Origin: Geminisphaera colitermitum TAV2
GTDB taxonomy: Bacteria; Verrucomicrobiota; Verrucomicrobiia; Opitutales; Opitutaceae
DNA length: 64,000 nt
Assembly (NCBI RefSeq): GCF_000171235.2
Contig: NZ_ABEA03000120.1
Span: forward strand, 23,602-87,601
Direction: 5' to 3'
Shown: piece by piece, positions 17,345 to 26,893 of the stretch
Layout of the letters: each line of letters begins with the position of its first letter
How positions within the stretch are numbered: position 1 is the first letter of the stretch
Translations under genes and position numbers: made by a program
Notes under the pieces: generated by a model
Database searches by the model: none
Seen by the model: the letters and a program-made list of their open reading frames with translations, nothing else
What the model was told of the DNA's origin: nothing

Positions 17345-18100
17345 TTAAGATTTTCCGAGTGATTTGCGCAACGCCTCCATCTGCTTGCGCACGAGGTAAA
17401 CCTGTGTATCCGCCCGCACCTGATTGATGGCTCTCGCAAAGATGCCATGCTTCGCCCCGACCGTATCCACGCCGGGCGTGTAGTTCACGATGCGGAAGAA
17501 GGCGGAGCCGCCCGCGCCTGATCCGCTTTCGACATGCGAGAGCAAGCCAAGCTGGCGCGAGGTGTTGTTAATCACGAAAGCCGCGTTGCGCCTCTGCTTG
17601 TTGATCGCCCCTCCCCGGCGAAACATGAGGAAGCTCACGCCAAGCAATCCGGCACCGCGTTGACGGCGGGAAAGCTCCTGCGCCACGGCAAGACCGCGAC
17701 GACTGCGCCGACCCCTCGTAAGCTCCGCCCTGCCTCTTTCGCCGCGCTTCAGGCGCGCATTGCGCCCGCTCTCCCAAATGCTTTTGTAGGGTTCATCCGT
17801 GATGTCGTAGGGGTTTTCGTAGTGCTTCCCGTAATTCTTCCGGCTGAAGATCGTCCGCCATCCCCGCGCCTTCGCCGCTCTGAACATCGGGCCAGACCAA
17901 GGGGCCTTGCTTCGCTGCGTGCGCAACACCCAAAACCCCTGAAATAGCTTGATGCCGAGGTCGCGTCCTTTCTTTTCAACTACCTCCACGTTCGTTTTGC
18001 CGGACAACTGCTCATACATGGCAAGCTCCGCGTTGAGCGCGTCCAACGCCTCAAGCGAATCGCCAATCTCAATCGACAACAGTTGCCCTTGCTGGCTCAC
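17345..18100 (-). CDS. Minor structural protein (head-tail region)
   Basis: The 251-residue basic protein (many Arg and Lys around residues 95-160) lies between two head-tail completion genes and overlaps the upstream one by ATGA. The position of gpZ-like tail proteins would fit, but no clear family signature was recognised. Confidence 0.5.
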   Translation of the reverse strand: MSQQGQLLSIEIGDSLEALDALNAELAMYEQLSGKTNVEVVEKKGRDLGIKLFQGFWVLRTQRSKAPWSGPMFRAAKARGWRTIFSRKNYGKHYENPYDITDEPYKSIWESGRNARLKRGERGRAELTRGRRSRRGLAVAQELSRRQRGAGLLGVSFLMFRRGGAINKQRRNAAFVINNTSRQLGLLSHVESGSGAGGSAFFRIVNYTPGVDTVGAKHGIFARAINQVRADTQVYLVRKQMEALRKSLGKS

Positions 18101-18435
18101 GGCGCGGCCTCCACGAGCTTGACGATGAACGTCACGGTCACGTCTGACGGATCGAAGTCCTCCACGTCCTTGATGCTCAATTTTGCGCCACCAGTGCCAT
18201 AACTGAACACGTCGCCAGTCTTGGGTTTCGCTTGCAGCTTCGCCAGTTCGCTACGGGCGATCACGAGGCGCGAACGCTTCACGGTGCCGATCTTGGTGTC
18301 AGCCTTCAGCGGATCGTCCGTGCCCTCGTCCAGCACGCCAACGATTGGGGTGTCACGGAAGGATAGCGCGGCCTTCGTCCCGGCCTCTGCCGCCAGTTCG
18401 GCGAATCCCGCCGCAAGTTCGTCCTCAAAGCTCAT
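18097..18435 (-). CDS. Head-tail joining protein candidate
   Basis: The 112-residue protein (MSFEDELAAGFAELAAEAGT) has the size and position of head-tail connectors or gpFII-like proteins. The ATG at 18435 was chosen; the longer frame from 18966 would overlap the capsid gene. Confidence 0.55.
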   Translation of the reverse strand: MSFEDELAAGFAELAAEAGTKAALSFRDTPIVGVLDEGTDDPLKADTKIGTVKRSRLVIARSELAKLQAKPKTGDVFSYGTGGAKLSIKDVEDFDPSDVTVTFIVKLVEAAP

Positions 18436-18461
18436 GGTAAAAACAGGTGAAAGGGTGAAAG

Positions 18462-18498
18462 AAAAAGCCCCGCCCGCTTTGCAGGCGGCGCGGGGCTT
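18462..18498 (-). terminator. Intrinsic terminator or attenuator between capsid and tail genes
   Basis: Read leftward, AAGCCCCGC pairs with GCGGGGCTT around an inner GC-rich stem, followed by TTTTTC. It lies after the capsid and the small 18527-18757 gene and before the head-tail genes. It may set capsid expression above that of tail genes. Confidence 0.7.
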
Positions 18499-18526
18499 GG
18501 GTGTGCAACGACCAATCGCACAAAAG

Positions 18527-18757
18527 TTATTTGGTGGGTTCTTTTTTCTTTGCTTTCTTCGCAGCGGCCTCGCGGCGAGCGGCGGAGGCTGAATTGTGTT
18601 TTCGGATACCGACCGGATTGCGGAAAATCTCAAACCGGTTGGCGTCCGACTTGTCCATTTCCGCGCGGGCCTCCTCGCCGCTCTTGCCGAGATAGACAAG
18701 GGACGGCTCGGCGGAAGCGCCCGGACGATCAAAACCAATGACGATATGCAGGCCCAT
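18527..18757 (-). CDS. Small basic protein downstream of capsid
   Basis: The 76-residue protein begins MGLHIVIGFDRPGASAEP and ends in a Lys/Ala-rich tail (AAAKKAKKKEPTK). It lies between the capsid gene and an intrinsic terminator, so it may be produced at a high level. A capsid decoration or DNA-binding role is possible. No family was recognised. Confidence 0.55.
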   Translation of the reverse strand: MGLHIVIGFDRPGASAEPSLVYLGKSGEEARAEMDKSDANRFEIFRNPVGIRKHNSASAARREAAAKKAKKKEPTK

Positions 18758-18772
18758 TTGTCGGTCTCCGGG

Positions 18773-19741
18773 TTAGGCGCGCGCGGCGGAAATGATGCGG
18801 TGTCCGGCGTAATCGACCAGCGAACCGGCAGGATTGGCGGCCCCTTGGCGACCAAGCGACTTGCCCCACACGACGGTAGGGGACCAGAACACGTCGCCCG
18901 TGCCGGGCTCCTGCCACGAGACGGCGGCCATCGTAACTCCGGTGTCCGGGTCGGTGATGGCCTCACGGCCCATCACCTGCGGAATACCGAGTTGCGCGAC
19001 AACGGCAGGGTCGAAGTCGTCGGGGATGCCGACGAGAAGCGCGAACGCGCGCGGATCGAAAGCGAAGCCGGTCAGGTTCTCGCCGTTGGCTGGGAGGTCG
19101 GGATACTCGAAGATTTCGGCGAAGCCCGCGACATTGGACCAGCGGCGCAGGGACGTGCCGCCGACCTGCTGACCGTGGTAGTCCTTTGAGGCGACGCGGG
19201 TGTCTGCCCCGAAAACATTGGCAACGTCGGTATTGATGATCGCGGTGCGCCCATTGGTGAGCGCCCCTCGCTTGTTCATCTTGCCGGTGACGCCGGTGAA
19301 GGCTTCGAGTTCGGAGTCCTCAACGGGGATGATGGTCTCCTCCGAGAAGTTGGCAAACTTCACCTCGGAGAGAAGGTCGTCAATGACGGCCTTGGCGAGC
19401 GCGTAGCCCGCGTTGGCGATGACCTGCTCATAACGCTGCTTGTTGTCCTTGATGCTCTCAAGGTGCGTCCACTTGAGCGGCACATGCTTGTGGCGATTGA
19501 CGGTGATCGGCAGGTCGGTCAGGAGACCGCGCGCGGACTGCACGCCGTTCTTGTATCCGCCATTGGCGGCGTTGTAGTCGGCGACAACCGGGATGCCCGG
19601 CACGTGCGCGATGTAGGTTTGATCGAGCTTCAGGCGGTCAGGCCGGAAATCGGTGCCCATGCGGTTGACCGCCGGAATCTGCTTGGTGAAGCTGCGGATG
19701 ACATCGAGAAGGATCTCGGAAACGGTGAGCGTGAGAGCCAT
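18773..19741 (-). CDS. Major capsid protein
   Basis: The 322-residue protein follows the protease and scaffold genes. Its beginning, MALTLTVSEILLDVIRSFTK, and interior segments 'FAFDPRAFALLVGIPDDF' and 'AVSWQEPGTGDVFWSPTVVW' fit a phage major coat protein of the HK97-fold group. No N-terminal delta domain is present, in agreement with the separate scaffold gene. Confidence 0.85.
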   Translation of the reverse strand: MALTLTVSEILLDVIRSFTKQIPAVNRMGTDFRPDRLKLDQTYIAHVPGIPVVADYNAANGGYKNGVQSARGLLTDLPITVNRHKHVPLKWTHLESIKDNKQRYEQVIANAGYALAKAVIDDLLSEVKFANFSEETIIPVEDSELEAFTGVTGKMNKRGALTNGRTAIINTDVANVFGADTRVASKDYHGQQVGGTSLRRWSNVAGFAEIFEYPDLPANGENLTGFAFDPRAFALLVGIPDDFDPAVVAQLGIPQVMGREAITDPDTGVTMAAVSWQEPGTGDVFWSPTVVWGKSLGRQGAANPAGSLVDYAGHRIISAARA

Positions 19742-19791
19742 GTGAGTTGTTGGTTACGGGTTCGAGTTGCGTGAGTGCGAAAAGTGGGAAA

Positions 19792-20226
19792 TCAGCCCTC
19801 CGCGCGGAGCTTGGCGGCTTTGGCGGCGAGGCGTCCGCGTTCGGTCGGGTCTTTGGTGGCGGCGAGCTTGGCGCGCACTTGGTCGAGCGTTTCCTCGGCC
19901 TTGCCCGAATCGGATTTGCCTCCGTCAGAATGAACCGGAGGAACGCCGGCATTGGCGGCGAGTTGGGCGGCGCGCTCGCTGGCGGTCTTGGCTTCGCCTT
20001 TGAGGTTGGCGATTTCGCCATCCTTGGCCGTGACTTCCGCCTTGGCGTCGGAGACCTGTTTTTCGAGAGCGGCCTTTTCGGCGGCGTGTGCGGCCTTGGC
20101 GTCCGTGAGCGCCTTTTCGGCGGCGGTCACTTTGCCGTTGGCTTCGAGAATTTGTGTCTCCAAGTCCTTGATACGGGCTTGGGCGTCGGAGAGTTGTTCG
20201 GGAATGGTTTTGGTGGATGCGCTCAT
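19792..20226 (-). CDS. Scaffolding protein
   Basis: The 144-residue protein is almost entirely a charged coiled coil (QLSDAQARIKDLETQI and many Ala/Lys/Glu repeats) with a helical C-terminus. It sits between the S49 protease and the capsid, the usual place of a scaffold. Confidence 0.75.
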   Translation of the reverse strand: MSASTKTIPEQLSDAQARIKDLETQILEANGKVTAAEKALTDAKAAHAAEKAALEKQVSDAKAEVTAKDGEIANLKGEAKTASERAAQLAANAGVPPVHSDGGKSDSGKAEETLDQVRAKLAATKDPTERGRLAAKAAKLRAEG

Positions 20227-20255
20227 GGTGCTTACACCCCTGCGTGCATTTCCAC

Positions 20256-21104
20256 TCAGCCCCGCATGTTGATGAGCGCGGCGAGGCTCGCGCGGGCGTG
20301 CTGGATGTCGCCGATGTCGTCAATCAGGCCGGTTTCACGTGAGCCTGCCGCAAGCAACGTCTGCCCGCGCAACGCCTCGTCTTTCACGCCCGGACGGCGG
20401 CTCTTGATGTCGCCTTTGAACATGCTGAAAATCTCGTCGGCTCGCTGCTGAAGATGTTCGCGCTGCGCCTCCGTCAGCGACGTGCCGGGAATCCCCATGC
20501 CCTTGAGCGTTCCTTCCTTGTTTTTGACCACATCAACCTTCAGCCCCATCATTTCCGCACGGCGCGAACTATCCAAAAAGGGGATATAGACGCCGACGCT
20601 GCCGACGCTGGCCGATTTGCTTGCGACGATCATGTCTGCCTGCGAGCCGAGCCAGTAAGCGGCGGATGCCATGAGGCTGTCCGTGAAGGCGACAACCGGC
20701 TTGTTTTCCGCCGCGCGCGCAATGGCGGACGCAAGCTCAGGCACTCCGGTGGTTGTTCCGCCCGGCGAGTTGATGTTGAGCAAAATGCCGCTCACGTCCC
20801 GGCGTCCCAGCGCCTCGGTAATGTCGTTTGCAACGTCTTCCGTGCTGGTCGCCCCGCAGGACTTTTCAAAACTGCCGAGTCCCTTGCCGATAGGGCCGAA
20901 AACCGGAATCTCAGCGATGCCGCCCGCAACGATCATTTGCGGCAGGGCGTCACCGAAAAATCCCTTCGCCGGACGCGCCGCCTGCCACTCTTCCGCCGTC
21001 ATGGCGAGGCGGCTTTCGAGCAAGTCGGCAATGGTGGCGTGTGCCGATGGCACAATCAGCCAGGGCTCGAAATGCACCGCATGGTAAACGTGTTGGAATT
21101 TCAT
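20256..21104 (-). CDS. Prohead protease, S49 (SppA/protein C) family
   Basis: The 282-residue protein shows the S49 core: 'GILLNINSPGG' near residue 105, the nucleophile region TDSLMASAAYW (Ser then Ala-Ala-Tyr-Trp) and a Lys-containing VDVVKNKEGTLKGMG loop. Such enzymes process prohead components after assembly. It overlaps the portal gene by ATGA and is followed by scaffold and capsid, the lambda order. Confidence 0.93.
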   Translation of the reverse strand: MKFQHVYHAVHFEPWLIVPSAHATIADLLESRLAMTAEEWQAARPAKGFFGDALPQMIVAGGIAEIPVFGPIGKGLGSFEKSCGATSTEDVANDITEALGRRDVSGILLNINSPGGTTTGVPELASAIARAAENKPVVAFTDSLMASAAYWLGSQADMIVASKSASVGSVGVYIPFLDSSRRAEMMGLKVDVVKNKEGTLKGMGIPGTSLTEAQREHLQQRADEIFSMFKGDIKSRRPGVKDEALRGQTLLAAGSRETGLIDDIGDIQHARASLAALINMRG

Positions 21105-22654
21105 TTTTTGGTCTCCTGTTTTTCGCCGGTTTTCCCGGTGTTTGCGCTGGAAGGGCTGTCATTCGGCGTGCTCTGCTTGAGGAGCGACAGAGCCGTCTCC
21201 AGCGACACACCGCGCTTTTTGGAAATGCGCTGCGCCCGCTCCAAAAGGTCATCAACCTCACGCTCGATCTGGTCGCGATTTACTCGGTAGTCCTCGCCGC
21301 GCATCCCGTAGTGCTCCGCCTCGGACATGAGGCCGTATTTCACGTCTTCGCGGTCCTCTGAGGAGTTTCGCCCGGCATCAACGGAGAGCTTCGCCGGAAC
21401 CTGCCACTTCACGCGGAACGCCTCGGGATTGTCCGGCAGCTTGCCGCGAGCGATGGCGTTGCCGATCACGTAACCCCAAATCCGGCGCATCACGCGGCGG
21501 ATGAAATTCATCTGGCGCTCCGTGAACCGGCGTTGTGCCTTTTCCATGACAAACCGCATGGGAGCGCCGCCGATCTTTTCCGGGTTCCACAGAAACTCGT
21601 AAGGGACGCCGAGCCCGAAGGCGATTTCCCGAATCAGAAACTCAAGGAAACCGACGAAGGCAGGGGAGGGGCGGTCGTATTCGAGCACGTCAAGACTCTC
21701 GTCGGGGTGAATAACCGGAATCGTCGCCCCGTCCTCGATCTGCTCGCGCGTCAGCCGGGTTGGCTCGTGCGCCTCAATGTCTTCGTCCTCCCATTGCCCC
21801 GGATCGACGGAGCCATTGCGCGCCTTCAGGACAGCCCGCCATGACGCAAGGGCCTTGATTGTCTTCTTCTCGAAGCCGAGAGTATCCTTCTTGTCGCGCG
21901 CGTGATTGATCGCCCGGTGTAGCTTGGTGATGCTGCGCAATTCGTCGGTTTCGGTCGGCTCGTGATACAGGATGAACGAACGCGCCGGAATCTCCCGAAA
22001 GCCGCCATCGCGCGTGCTGATGCGATAGGCCACCGGACGGTCAAAAGCGTCAACGCGGACGCCATCTTGCAGACCAGCGGCATCCTTGCCGAAGTTGCCG
22101 ATGCGATGCCCGCGAATCGTCTGCACGCGGGGATCGCCCGCACCGTCGTCAGTCAGGACGATGCCGATGTCGCCATCGCGCACCTCGCCGATGTTCCAGA
22201 GAAGCTGAAGATGGTCGAAGTGGTTTGTCCCGGCGAAGTCCGCGCGATTGCACCAGTCCTCCCAATAGTCCTCCGCACGGTCCGCCCATGCCGTTTCCGC
22301 CTGCGAATGCGGCTTGATTCCCGTGCCGACCGTGTAGCGCGCCATCTCGTCAATCGCGCCGCCCGTGAGGCCGTCGTTCACGTAGAGATTGCGTGCCATT
22401 GACATGAACTCCAGCCGCGTCCACGACGACATCGAATCCTTCGTATCCCCGACATGGTAGGGGATTGGCGTGCGGTCTGTCGTGCGCTGGATCGCTTCGT
22501 AAAAATGGTATGCCGCCGCCACCGCCCGGTTGTAATCGCTCGGCGTGATGCGGGCCCGTTGCGCCTGCTTTTCAGCGCGTTTAAACGCATCGGGTGAAAT
22601 GGCGCGGGCAATGGTCGCGCGGGCTTTGGCGATGAATCCGGCGTCGTTTCTCAT
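21101..22654 (-). CDS. Portal protein (lambda gpB family)
   Basis: The 517-residue protein has the portal signatures 'ARNLYVNDGLTGGAIDEM' and 'GVPYEFLWNPEKIGGAPM' and the phage-typical order after gpW and terminase. It forms the dodecameric DNA entry vertex. Its C-terminus is Lys/Ser-rich. A GTTTAAAC site (22579) lies in codons 24-26 as Phe-Lys-Arg. Confidence 0.95.
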   Translation of the reverse strand: MRNDAGFIAKARATIARAISPDAFKRAEKQAQRARITPSDYNRAVAAAYHFYEAIQRTTDRTPIPYHVGDTKDSMSSWTRLEFMSMARNLYVNDGLTGGAIDEMARYTVGTGIKPHSQAETAWADRAEDYWEDWCNRADFAGTNHFDHLQLLWNIGEVRDGDIGIVLTDDGAGDPRVQTIRGHRIGNFGKDAAGLQDGVRVDAFDRPVAYRISTRDGGFREIPARSFILYHEPTETDELRSITKLHRAINHARDKKDTLGFEKKTIKALASWRAVLKARNGSVDPGQWEDEDIEAHEPTRLTREQIEDGATIPVIHPDESLDVLEYDRPSPAFVGFLEFLIREIAFGLGVPYEFLWNPEKIGGAPMRFVMEKAQRRFTERQMNFIRRVMRRIWGYVIGNAIARGKLPDNPEAFRVKWQVPAKLSVDAGRNSSEDREDVKYGLMSEAEHYGMRGEDYRVNRDQIEREVDDLLERAQRISKKRGVSLETALSLLKQSTPNDSPSSANTGKTGEKQETKK

Positions 22655-22929
22655 GTGATGTGAGCGCGGGAAAAGTCGGCGACGATCACCCTTGATCGCT
22701 TCCCGTAAACTTGAGGGTTAAGCCGCTGAAGGGCGGCGTTGATTTCGGTCAGGTCGTCGCGCAACTCCGCCATTGTCATGTTGTCCTTGGAGAACGCCTT
22801 TCCGCCGCCGCTCACGCTCTGGAAACGCTTGCCCTTCCTCGCCGCGTCAAGCTGCGCGAGAACGTCGCTCCTCATCGTGAGGAGCGTTGCTTCATCCAAA
22901 CCGTAATAGATGCCGGAAACGCCTGCCAT
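22651..22929 (-). CDS. Head-tail joining protein (gpW-like)
   Basis: The 92-residue protein between large terminase and portal has the size and position of lambda gpW. The 'LTEINAALQRLNPQ' helix is in keeping with the family. It overlaps the portal start by ATGA. Confidence 0.7.
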   Translation of the reverse strand: MAGVSGIYYGLDEATLLTMRSDVLAQLDAARKGKRFQSVSGGGKAFSKDNMTMAELRDDLTEINAALQRLNPQVYGKRSRVIVADFSRAHIT

Positions 22930-22935
22930 GCTAAC

Positions 22936-24843
22936 CTAGGCGGCTTTTCCACCCGATGGAGCGGCTTCCTCCGGCTCGCCCCCCGCCTCCTCCTCAATGC
23001 GACCGATCTTCTTGGCGATGACTGCCGAGACCATAATCATGCACTCGCAGTCAAAGTAGTGATTGGCGCGGCGCTTCCGCACCCATACGAACTTTTCCCG
23101 ACCGCGAGCATCAACCTGCTCCTCACGCTTTTCCGCCGTGATCTGCTGCAAGTATTCCCGCCCCACCTCAGAGGGGATTTGCCAATCCTGTTCAACGCCG
23201 GTCATGGCGAGCCCAAGCATGTCCTTCACGCCGGGGTTGCTCCAAAGGTAGAGCTTGATGGGCCTCACCTTGCCTTGGAGTTGCGTGCCAATGGCGGGGT
23301 CGGCATGGGAAAGCGCCCACACGCGGCGCACGGTTTTCTTCTCTCCATCGACTTCGACCACAGATGAAAACGCCTCGCGGTCGTCTCCACGGAACGCCTT
23401 CCATTTGTATTTCAGGCACGCTTTGTAAACCCGCGCGGAGTCGTGCGCTGAGTCGATGACCGTGTTCTTCGTTGGCACACCAAGCGCGACGCGCAACGCC
23501 TCTGCCTCCGCCTCTGCTCCAACCTTGCCAAACGCCACCAGCCGACTTGAGCGCCGGTCTTTGGCAAACGCCCGGCACACGAAACGGTAATGATAATGCG
23601 GTGCCTCCTGCACGTCGAGCGCGAGGAACAGGGAATCCGGGGTAAAGTCGTCCCATGTGATCTGATATGTGCCATCCTCGCCCTTCTCAGGCAGGACGTA
23701 ATCAATCATCCGATCTTCAAGGAAATCGTAATCGTCAATCTCGCGCAACCGATCTTCCCACGGCTCGCCGAGCGTCTGATTGATAAACTCCATCAGTGGC
23801 TCAACGTCTCCGAGCTTCAGGGCGCGGTCCGCCATGATCTTCTCTTCCACGATTTCCCGCCACTTCACGATAGGCGGCAGCATGGCGTTCCAGTGGAACG
23901 AGACGTTTTTCTTCGATGCCTTCGGATTCATCGGAATCCAGCGCCCGACGCTCGCGATGTGCTGGCGTGTCTTCGGCTCGTCCGCCATCAGGTGGCCGCA
24001 CGCGGCGCACTCGTAACGAATGGCCTCTGCCAGCGTATCGAAATTCCAGATACCACCGGAGACCGCCCCCGGCACGTCTCGCCAGTCGCAAACCTCCTCC
24101 TTTCCGCCTGCGCGACGACATGCGCGAAGCTGCGCTATCTTCAGGGGCTGTTCATGTGAGCAACAGGGGCAGGCAAAATGCCACTCGCGCTGATCGCCTT
24201 CGAGAAAGGAAACGTGCATCGCATCCTTTTCCTTTTTTGGCGTCGAAATAGTGACGCGACGTGAGTTCCAGAACGACCGGATGCGCTTCGTCACGCTTTC
24301 CAGCGCCCCCTTGGGATACTCCGTCACCTCGTCCAGAAACAGCCAGCGGATGGGCTTCGACTTCAGCTTCGATGACGAGTTGGAGCCGGTGACGTAAACC
24401 GTCATCGTCTTAAACCCGATCTGCGACAGCTTGACCTTGTGCCGCGACTTCTCGCCGCCTTCGCCGCTCAGGAGCAACCGGGCGACCGGCTCGCAGTCCT
24501 CGAACATGGGCAACAGCCGCTCGCTGACGAACGTTGCCGCCTCGTCCGCCGCCGCCTGAACCCACATCGCCGGGCCGGGGTCATTCGCAATCGCCCATTC
24601 CAGAAGGATCATGATCGTCAGCGTCTTTGACGACTGCGCCGATGTCATGGCGGCGATGTTACGAACCGAGTTGTCCGTAAAGACCTCCATCAACTCCCCG
24701 ACGAACGGAGAATTTGCCAGCCGCCACGGACCCGGAAACGGCGAGTTCTTGTCCACGTTGACATGCGCCTCCGCCCACTCGTGAGGCGGTGAGCGGTCAA
24801 TCGGCTTCAGGCACTCGGCGAAGACTTCAGCCAGCAGACCCAT
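22936..24843 (-). CDS. Terminase large subunit (GpA family)
   Basis: The 635-residue protein shows GpA-type motor elements: 'MTSAQSSKTLTIMILLEWA' (Walker A-like deviant), 'IRWLFLDEVTEYP' (Walker B), and a zinc-type 'CPCCSHEQP' and 'CAACGHLM'. The C-terminal half should carry the endonuclease. GpA-type enzymes cut at specific cos sites, so a cos site is expected near the small-subunit gene. Confidence 0.95.
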   Translation of the reverse strand: MGLLAEVFAECLKPIDRSPPHEWAEAHVNVDKNSPFPGPWRLANSPFVGELMEVFTDNSVRNIAAMTSAQSSKTLTIMILLEWAIANDPGPAMWVQAAADEAATFVSERLLPMFEDCEPVARLLLSGEGGEKSRHKVKLSQIGFKTMTVYVTGSNSSSKLKSKPIRWLFLDEVTEYPKGALESVTKRIRSFWNSRRVTISTPKKEKDAMHVSFLEGDQREWHFACPCCSHEQPLKIAQLRACRRAGGKEEVCDWRDVPGAVSGGIWNFDTLAEAIRYECAACGHLMADEPKTRQHIASVGRWIPMNPKASKKNVSFHWNAMLPPIVKWREIVEEKIMADRALKLGDVEPLMEFINQTLGEPWEDRLREIDDYDFLEDRMIDYVLPEKGEDGTYQITWDDFTPDSLFLALDVQEAPHYHYRFVCRAFAKDRRSSRLVAFGKVGAEAEAEALRVALGVPTKNTVIDSAHDSARVYKACLKYKWKAFRGDDREAFSSVVEVDGEKKTVRRVWALSHADPAIGTQLQGKVRPIKLYLWSNPGVKDMLGLAMTGVEQDWQIPSEVGREYLQQITAEKREEQVDARGREKFVWVRKRRANHYFDCECMIMVSAVIAKKIGRIEEEAGGEPEEAAPSGGKAA

Positions 24844-25537
24844 TGCGCGCCTCCGTCTCTTCGTCGCACTCTTCGATGTCCGCGAAGCGCTTCCTCTGGC
24901 GCGTAACCTTCAGCCCCTTTGACAGCCGCAACAGAATCCGGTCAACCGCCTCGTTATAGACCTTCACGGCCTTGTCCGTGTCGGTCATTTTCATGACCTC
25001 TTCGCAGATGGACGCCGCCTGCCCGTAAAGGTCGCTGCGCAGGCGCGTGGCAATCTCCGCCGCCTCGCGAACCACATCCTCGCGTGAAATCAGTTCCCCG
25101 CGCCGCTCCGCATTGTCGATCTCCAGCCGTTCGTTGATGAGCAGGATTCGCTTCGCGTTTAAACGCGGTAACTCGTCCTCCAGCGAGTCACCGTCAACGC
25201 CTCCGCCGCGCCCGGTTTCCTTCATCCAACGCTTCCAATCGGGAATGCTCCAACGGCCATTCGAGGCCGGATGCGGCGGGCCGTTGCGCTTCAGCTTTCC
25301 CCACCGGTCGATTGTCTGGCGCGTCACGCCGAGCGCGTTCGCAAGCTCGACCTTCGACTTCGCCCACGCCTTCGAGTCGGCGGCGGCAACGTCTTCGCCG
25401 TTGGCAACGGACTGGATCAGCGCACGCTCCGCCGCTGTCAGCGTCTTGCCCGACTTCAGCTTTTTGAGCACGTTGCCGACCTCGACCTGAAGCCCCTTGC
25501 GGGCGGCCTCGGCTAGTTCTTTATTCAAGCTAGCCAT
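24827..25537 (-). CDS. Terminase small subunit / DNA-packaging protein
   Basis: The 236-residue protein has a helix-turn-helix at 'VELANALGVTRQTIDRWGKL' (residues about 63-82) and a C-terminal helical segment, the organisation of Nu1-like small terminases. It overlaps the large subunit by 17 nt. A GTTTAAAC site (25157) is read as Leu-Asn. Confidence 0.8.
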   Translation of the reverse strand: MASLNKELAEAARKGLQVEVGNVLKKLKSGKTLTAAERALIQSVANGEDVAAADSKAWAKSKVELANALGVTRQTIDRWGKLKRNGPPHPASNGRWSIPDWKRWMKETGRGGGVDGDSLEDELPRLNAKRILLINERLEIDNAERRGELISREDVVREAAEIATRLRSDLYGQAASICEEVMKMTDTDKAVKVYNEAVDRILLRLSKGLKVTRQRKRFADIEECDEETEARNGSAG

Positions 25538-26231
25538 CGCGCATCACCTTCCCGAGCGCCGCCGTCATGGCCGCGCCCTCAAAAAACCGTTGTCCTGGCT
25601 CCATGCCGCACCACCGGAGAAAGGCGTCCCGGACGGCCTTCGACGGGAACACGAGCACGGCGTAATGGTCGCCCCCCTCCGTCGCATCGCTCTTCTCGAC
25701 GTGCTCCTTTCGCGCGTCCTTCATCTTCTTGATGGCCTCGATGTCAGCCGCTCCGCCTTCGTTCTTGTCGTCAAACAGACCGCCAAGCTCGCCGTTCTCA
25801 AAAATCACGTCGAAGTCTGCTGCGTCGAAACCCAACCCATCCGGCGCGTCGCCAAATTCCTTCACGATCTCGGCAAGCCGCTCCTCGTCCCATTCGCCCA
25901 TTGCCGCCGGGTTGTTGAGGAACACGTTCAGGCTCTTTTCCTTCGCCTCCGGCAACCGGACGGCGGCGACGGTCAACTCGTAATCGGACCGGCCTTCGAT
26001 CTCATCCAGCACAGACAAACGCTGGTGCCCGCCGACCAGATTGCCGGTCGTTTCGTTCCAAATCAGCGGCTCCACGAGGCCGGTTTTCTTCAGCTTCTTC
26101 TTCAGCCGTTTCCGGGCGTCGTCTCCAATGATGCGCGGATTGTAGGGCGCATTCTGGATCAACGCCCGGCTGATCGTGCGCGCCGTGAAAGTCTGGTGTT
26201 TTGTCACCTTGGATTTTGCCGCCTTCGCCAT
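25530..26231 (-). CDS. ParB/Srx-domain protein, paralogue 1
   Basis: The 233-residue protein has the ParB N-terminal core: 'APYNPRIIGDDARKRLK', 'VGGHQRLSVLDEIEGRS' and 'LNVFLNNPAAMGEWDEERL'. ParB-fold proteins bind DNA, and some hydrolyse CTP or cut DNA. It is about 40-50 per cent identical by eye to the next gene, indicating tandem duplication. The C-terminus carries an extra domain with RDAFLRWCG. A GTTTAAAC site at 26232 covers the start region. It overlaps the small terminase start. A role in phage DNA modification is inferred from the neighbouring PAPS-reductase-like gene. Confidence 0.85.
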   Translation of the reverse strand: MAKAAKSKVTKHQTFTARTISRALIQNAPYNPRIIGDDARKRLKKKLKKTGLVEPLIWNETTGNLVGGHQRLSVLDEIEGRSDYELTVAAVRLPEAKEKSLNVFLNNPAAMGEWDEERLAEIVKEFGDAPDGLGFDAADFDVIFENGELGGLFDDKNEGGAADIEAIKKMKDARKEHVEKSDATEGGDHYAVLVFPSKAVRDAFLRWCGMEPGQRFFEGAAMTAALGKVMRDG

Positions 26232-26233
26232 GT

Positions 26234-26893
26234 TTAAACGCTCTCCTTTCCGCCGCCAAAGCCGCGCCGCTCGAAGTGTTTCAGGCCATCAACGTATCGG
26301 GAATCCAATGACGCGCCGACGAAACGCAAAAAGGCATCCGTCTCCCCGGCGTCGCGGAACACGACAACAACCTGCGTGCCATCCTGCGTTTCCTTTGGCG
26401 TCGGATCGCCACCTTCACCGCCGGGCTCCGGCTCACCCTCGCCACCTTTTGCATCCGTCAGGAAATCCAGTTCTCCCGCCTCGAAGCCGAACTCCGGCAA
26501 CTCCTCCGGCCTGAACTCCTCCATGAGCTTGCCGAGCGCCTGCAAATCCCATTCGCCCATTGACGATGCGTTATTGAGGAAAACGTTAAGCTCTTTCTCC
26601 GTTCGCTCGTCCACGTCCACGGCGGCGACGGTAAGGCGGTAATCGCTGCGCCCCTCCAATTCATCGAGAATCGAAAGCCGCTGGTGTCCGCCGACCAGAT
26701 TGCCAGTTCGCCGGTTCCAGACGAACGCATTGACCAACCCCACGTCCTCAATCTTCGCCTTCAGGCGGCGGCGGGCCTCCGCCGTGATCCGGCGCGGGTT
26801 GTAGGGTGCGTTCGTGATCTGCCCCCGCTCGATCTCTTCGGGCAGGAACTTTTGCAACGCGGTGCGCTTGGGAGTGATCTTAACCTTGCCCAT
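26234..26893 (-). CDS. ParB/Srx-domain protein, paralogue 2
   Basis: The 219-residue protein repeats the architecture of its downstream neighbour: 'APYNPRRITAEARRRLKAKI', 'VGGHQRLSILDELEGRSDY' and 'LNVFLNNASSMGEWDLQAL'. A Gly/Glu/Pro-rich linker precedes a short C-terminal domain ending 'DAFLRFVGASLDS'. It overlaps the PAPS-reductase-like gene by 14 nt. Two adjacent ParB-like genes plus a PAPS-reductase-like gene next to terminase is a recurrent phage neighbourhood. Confidence 0.85.
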   Translation of the reverse strand: MGKVKITPKRTALQKFLPEEIERGQITNAPYNPRRITAEARRRLKAKIEDVGLVNAFVWNRRTGNLVGGHQRLSILDELEGRSDYRLTVAAVDVDERTEKELNVFLNNASSMGEWDLQALGKLMEEFRPEELPEFGFEAGELDFLTDAKGGEGEPEPGGEGGDPTPKETQDGTQVVVVFRDAGETDAFLRFVGASLDSRYVDGLKHFERRGFGGGKESV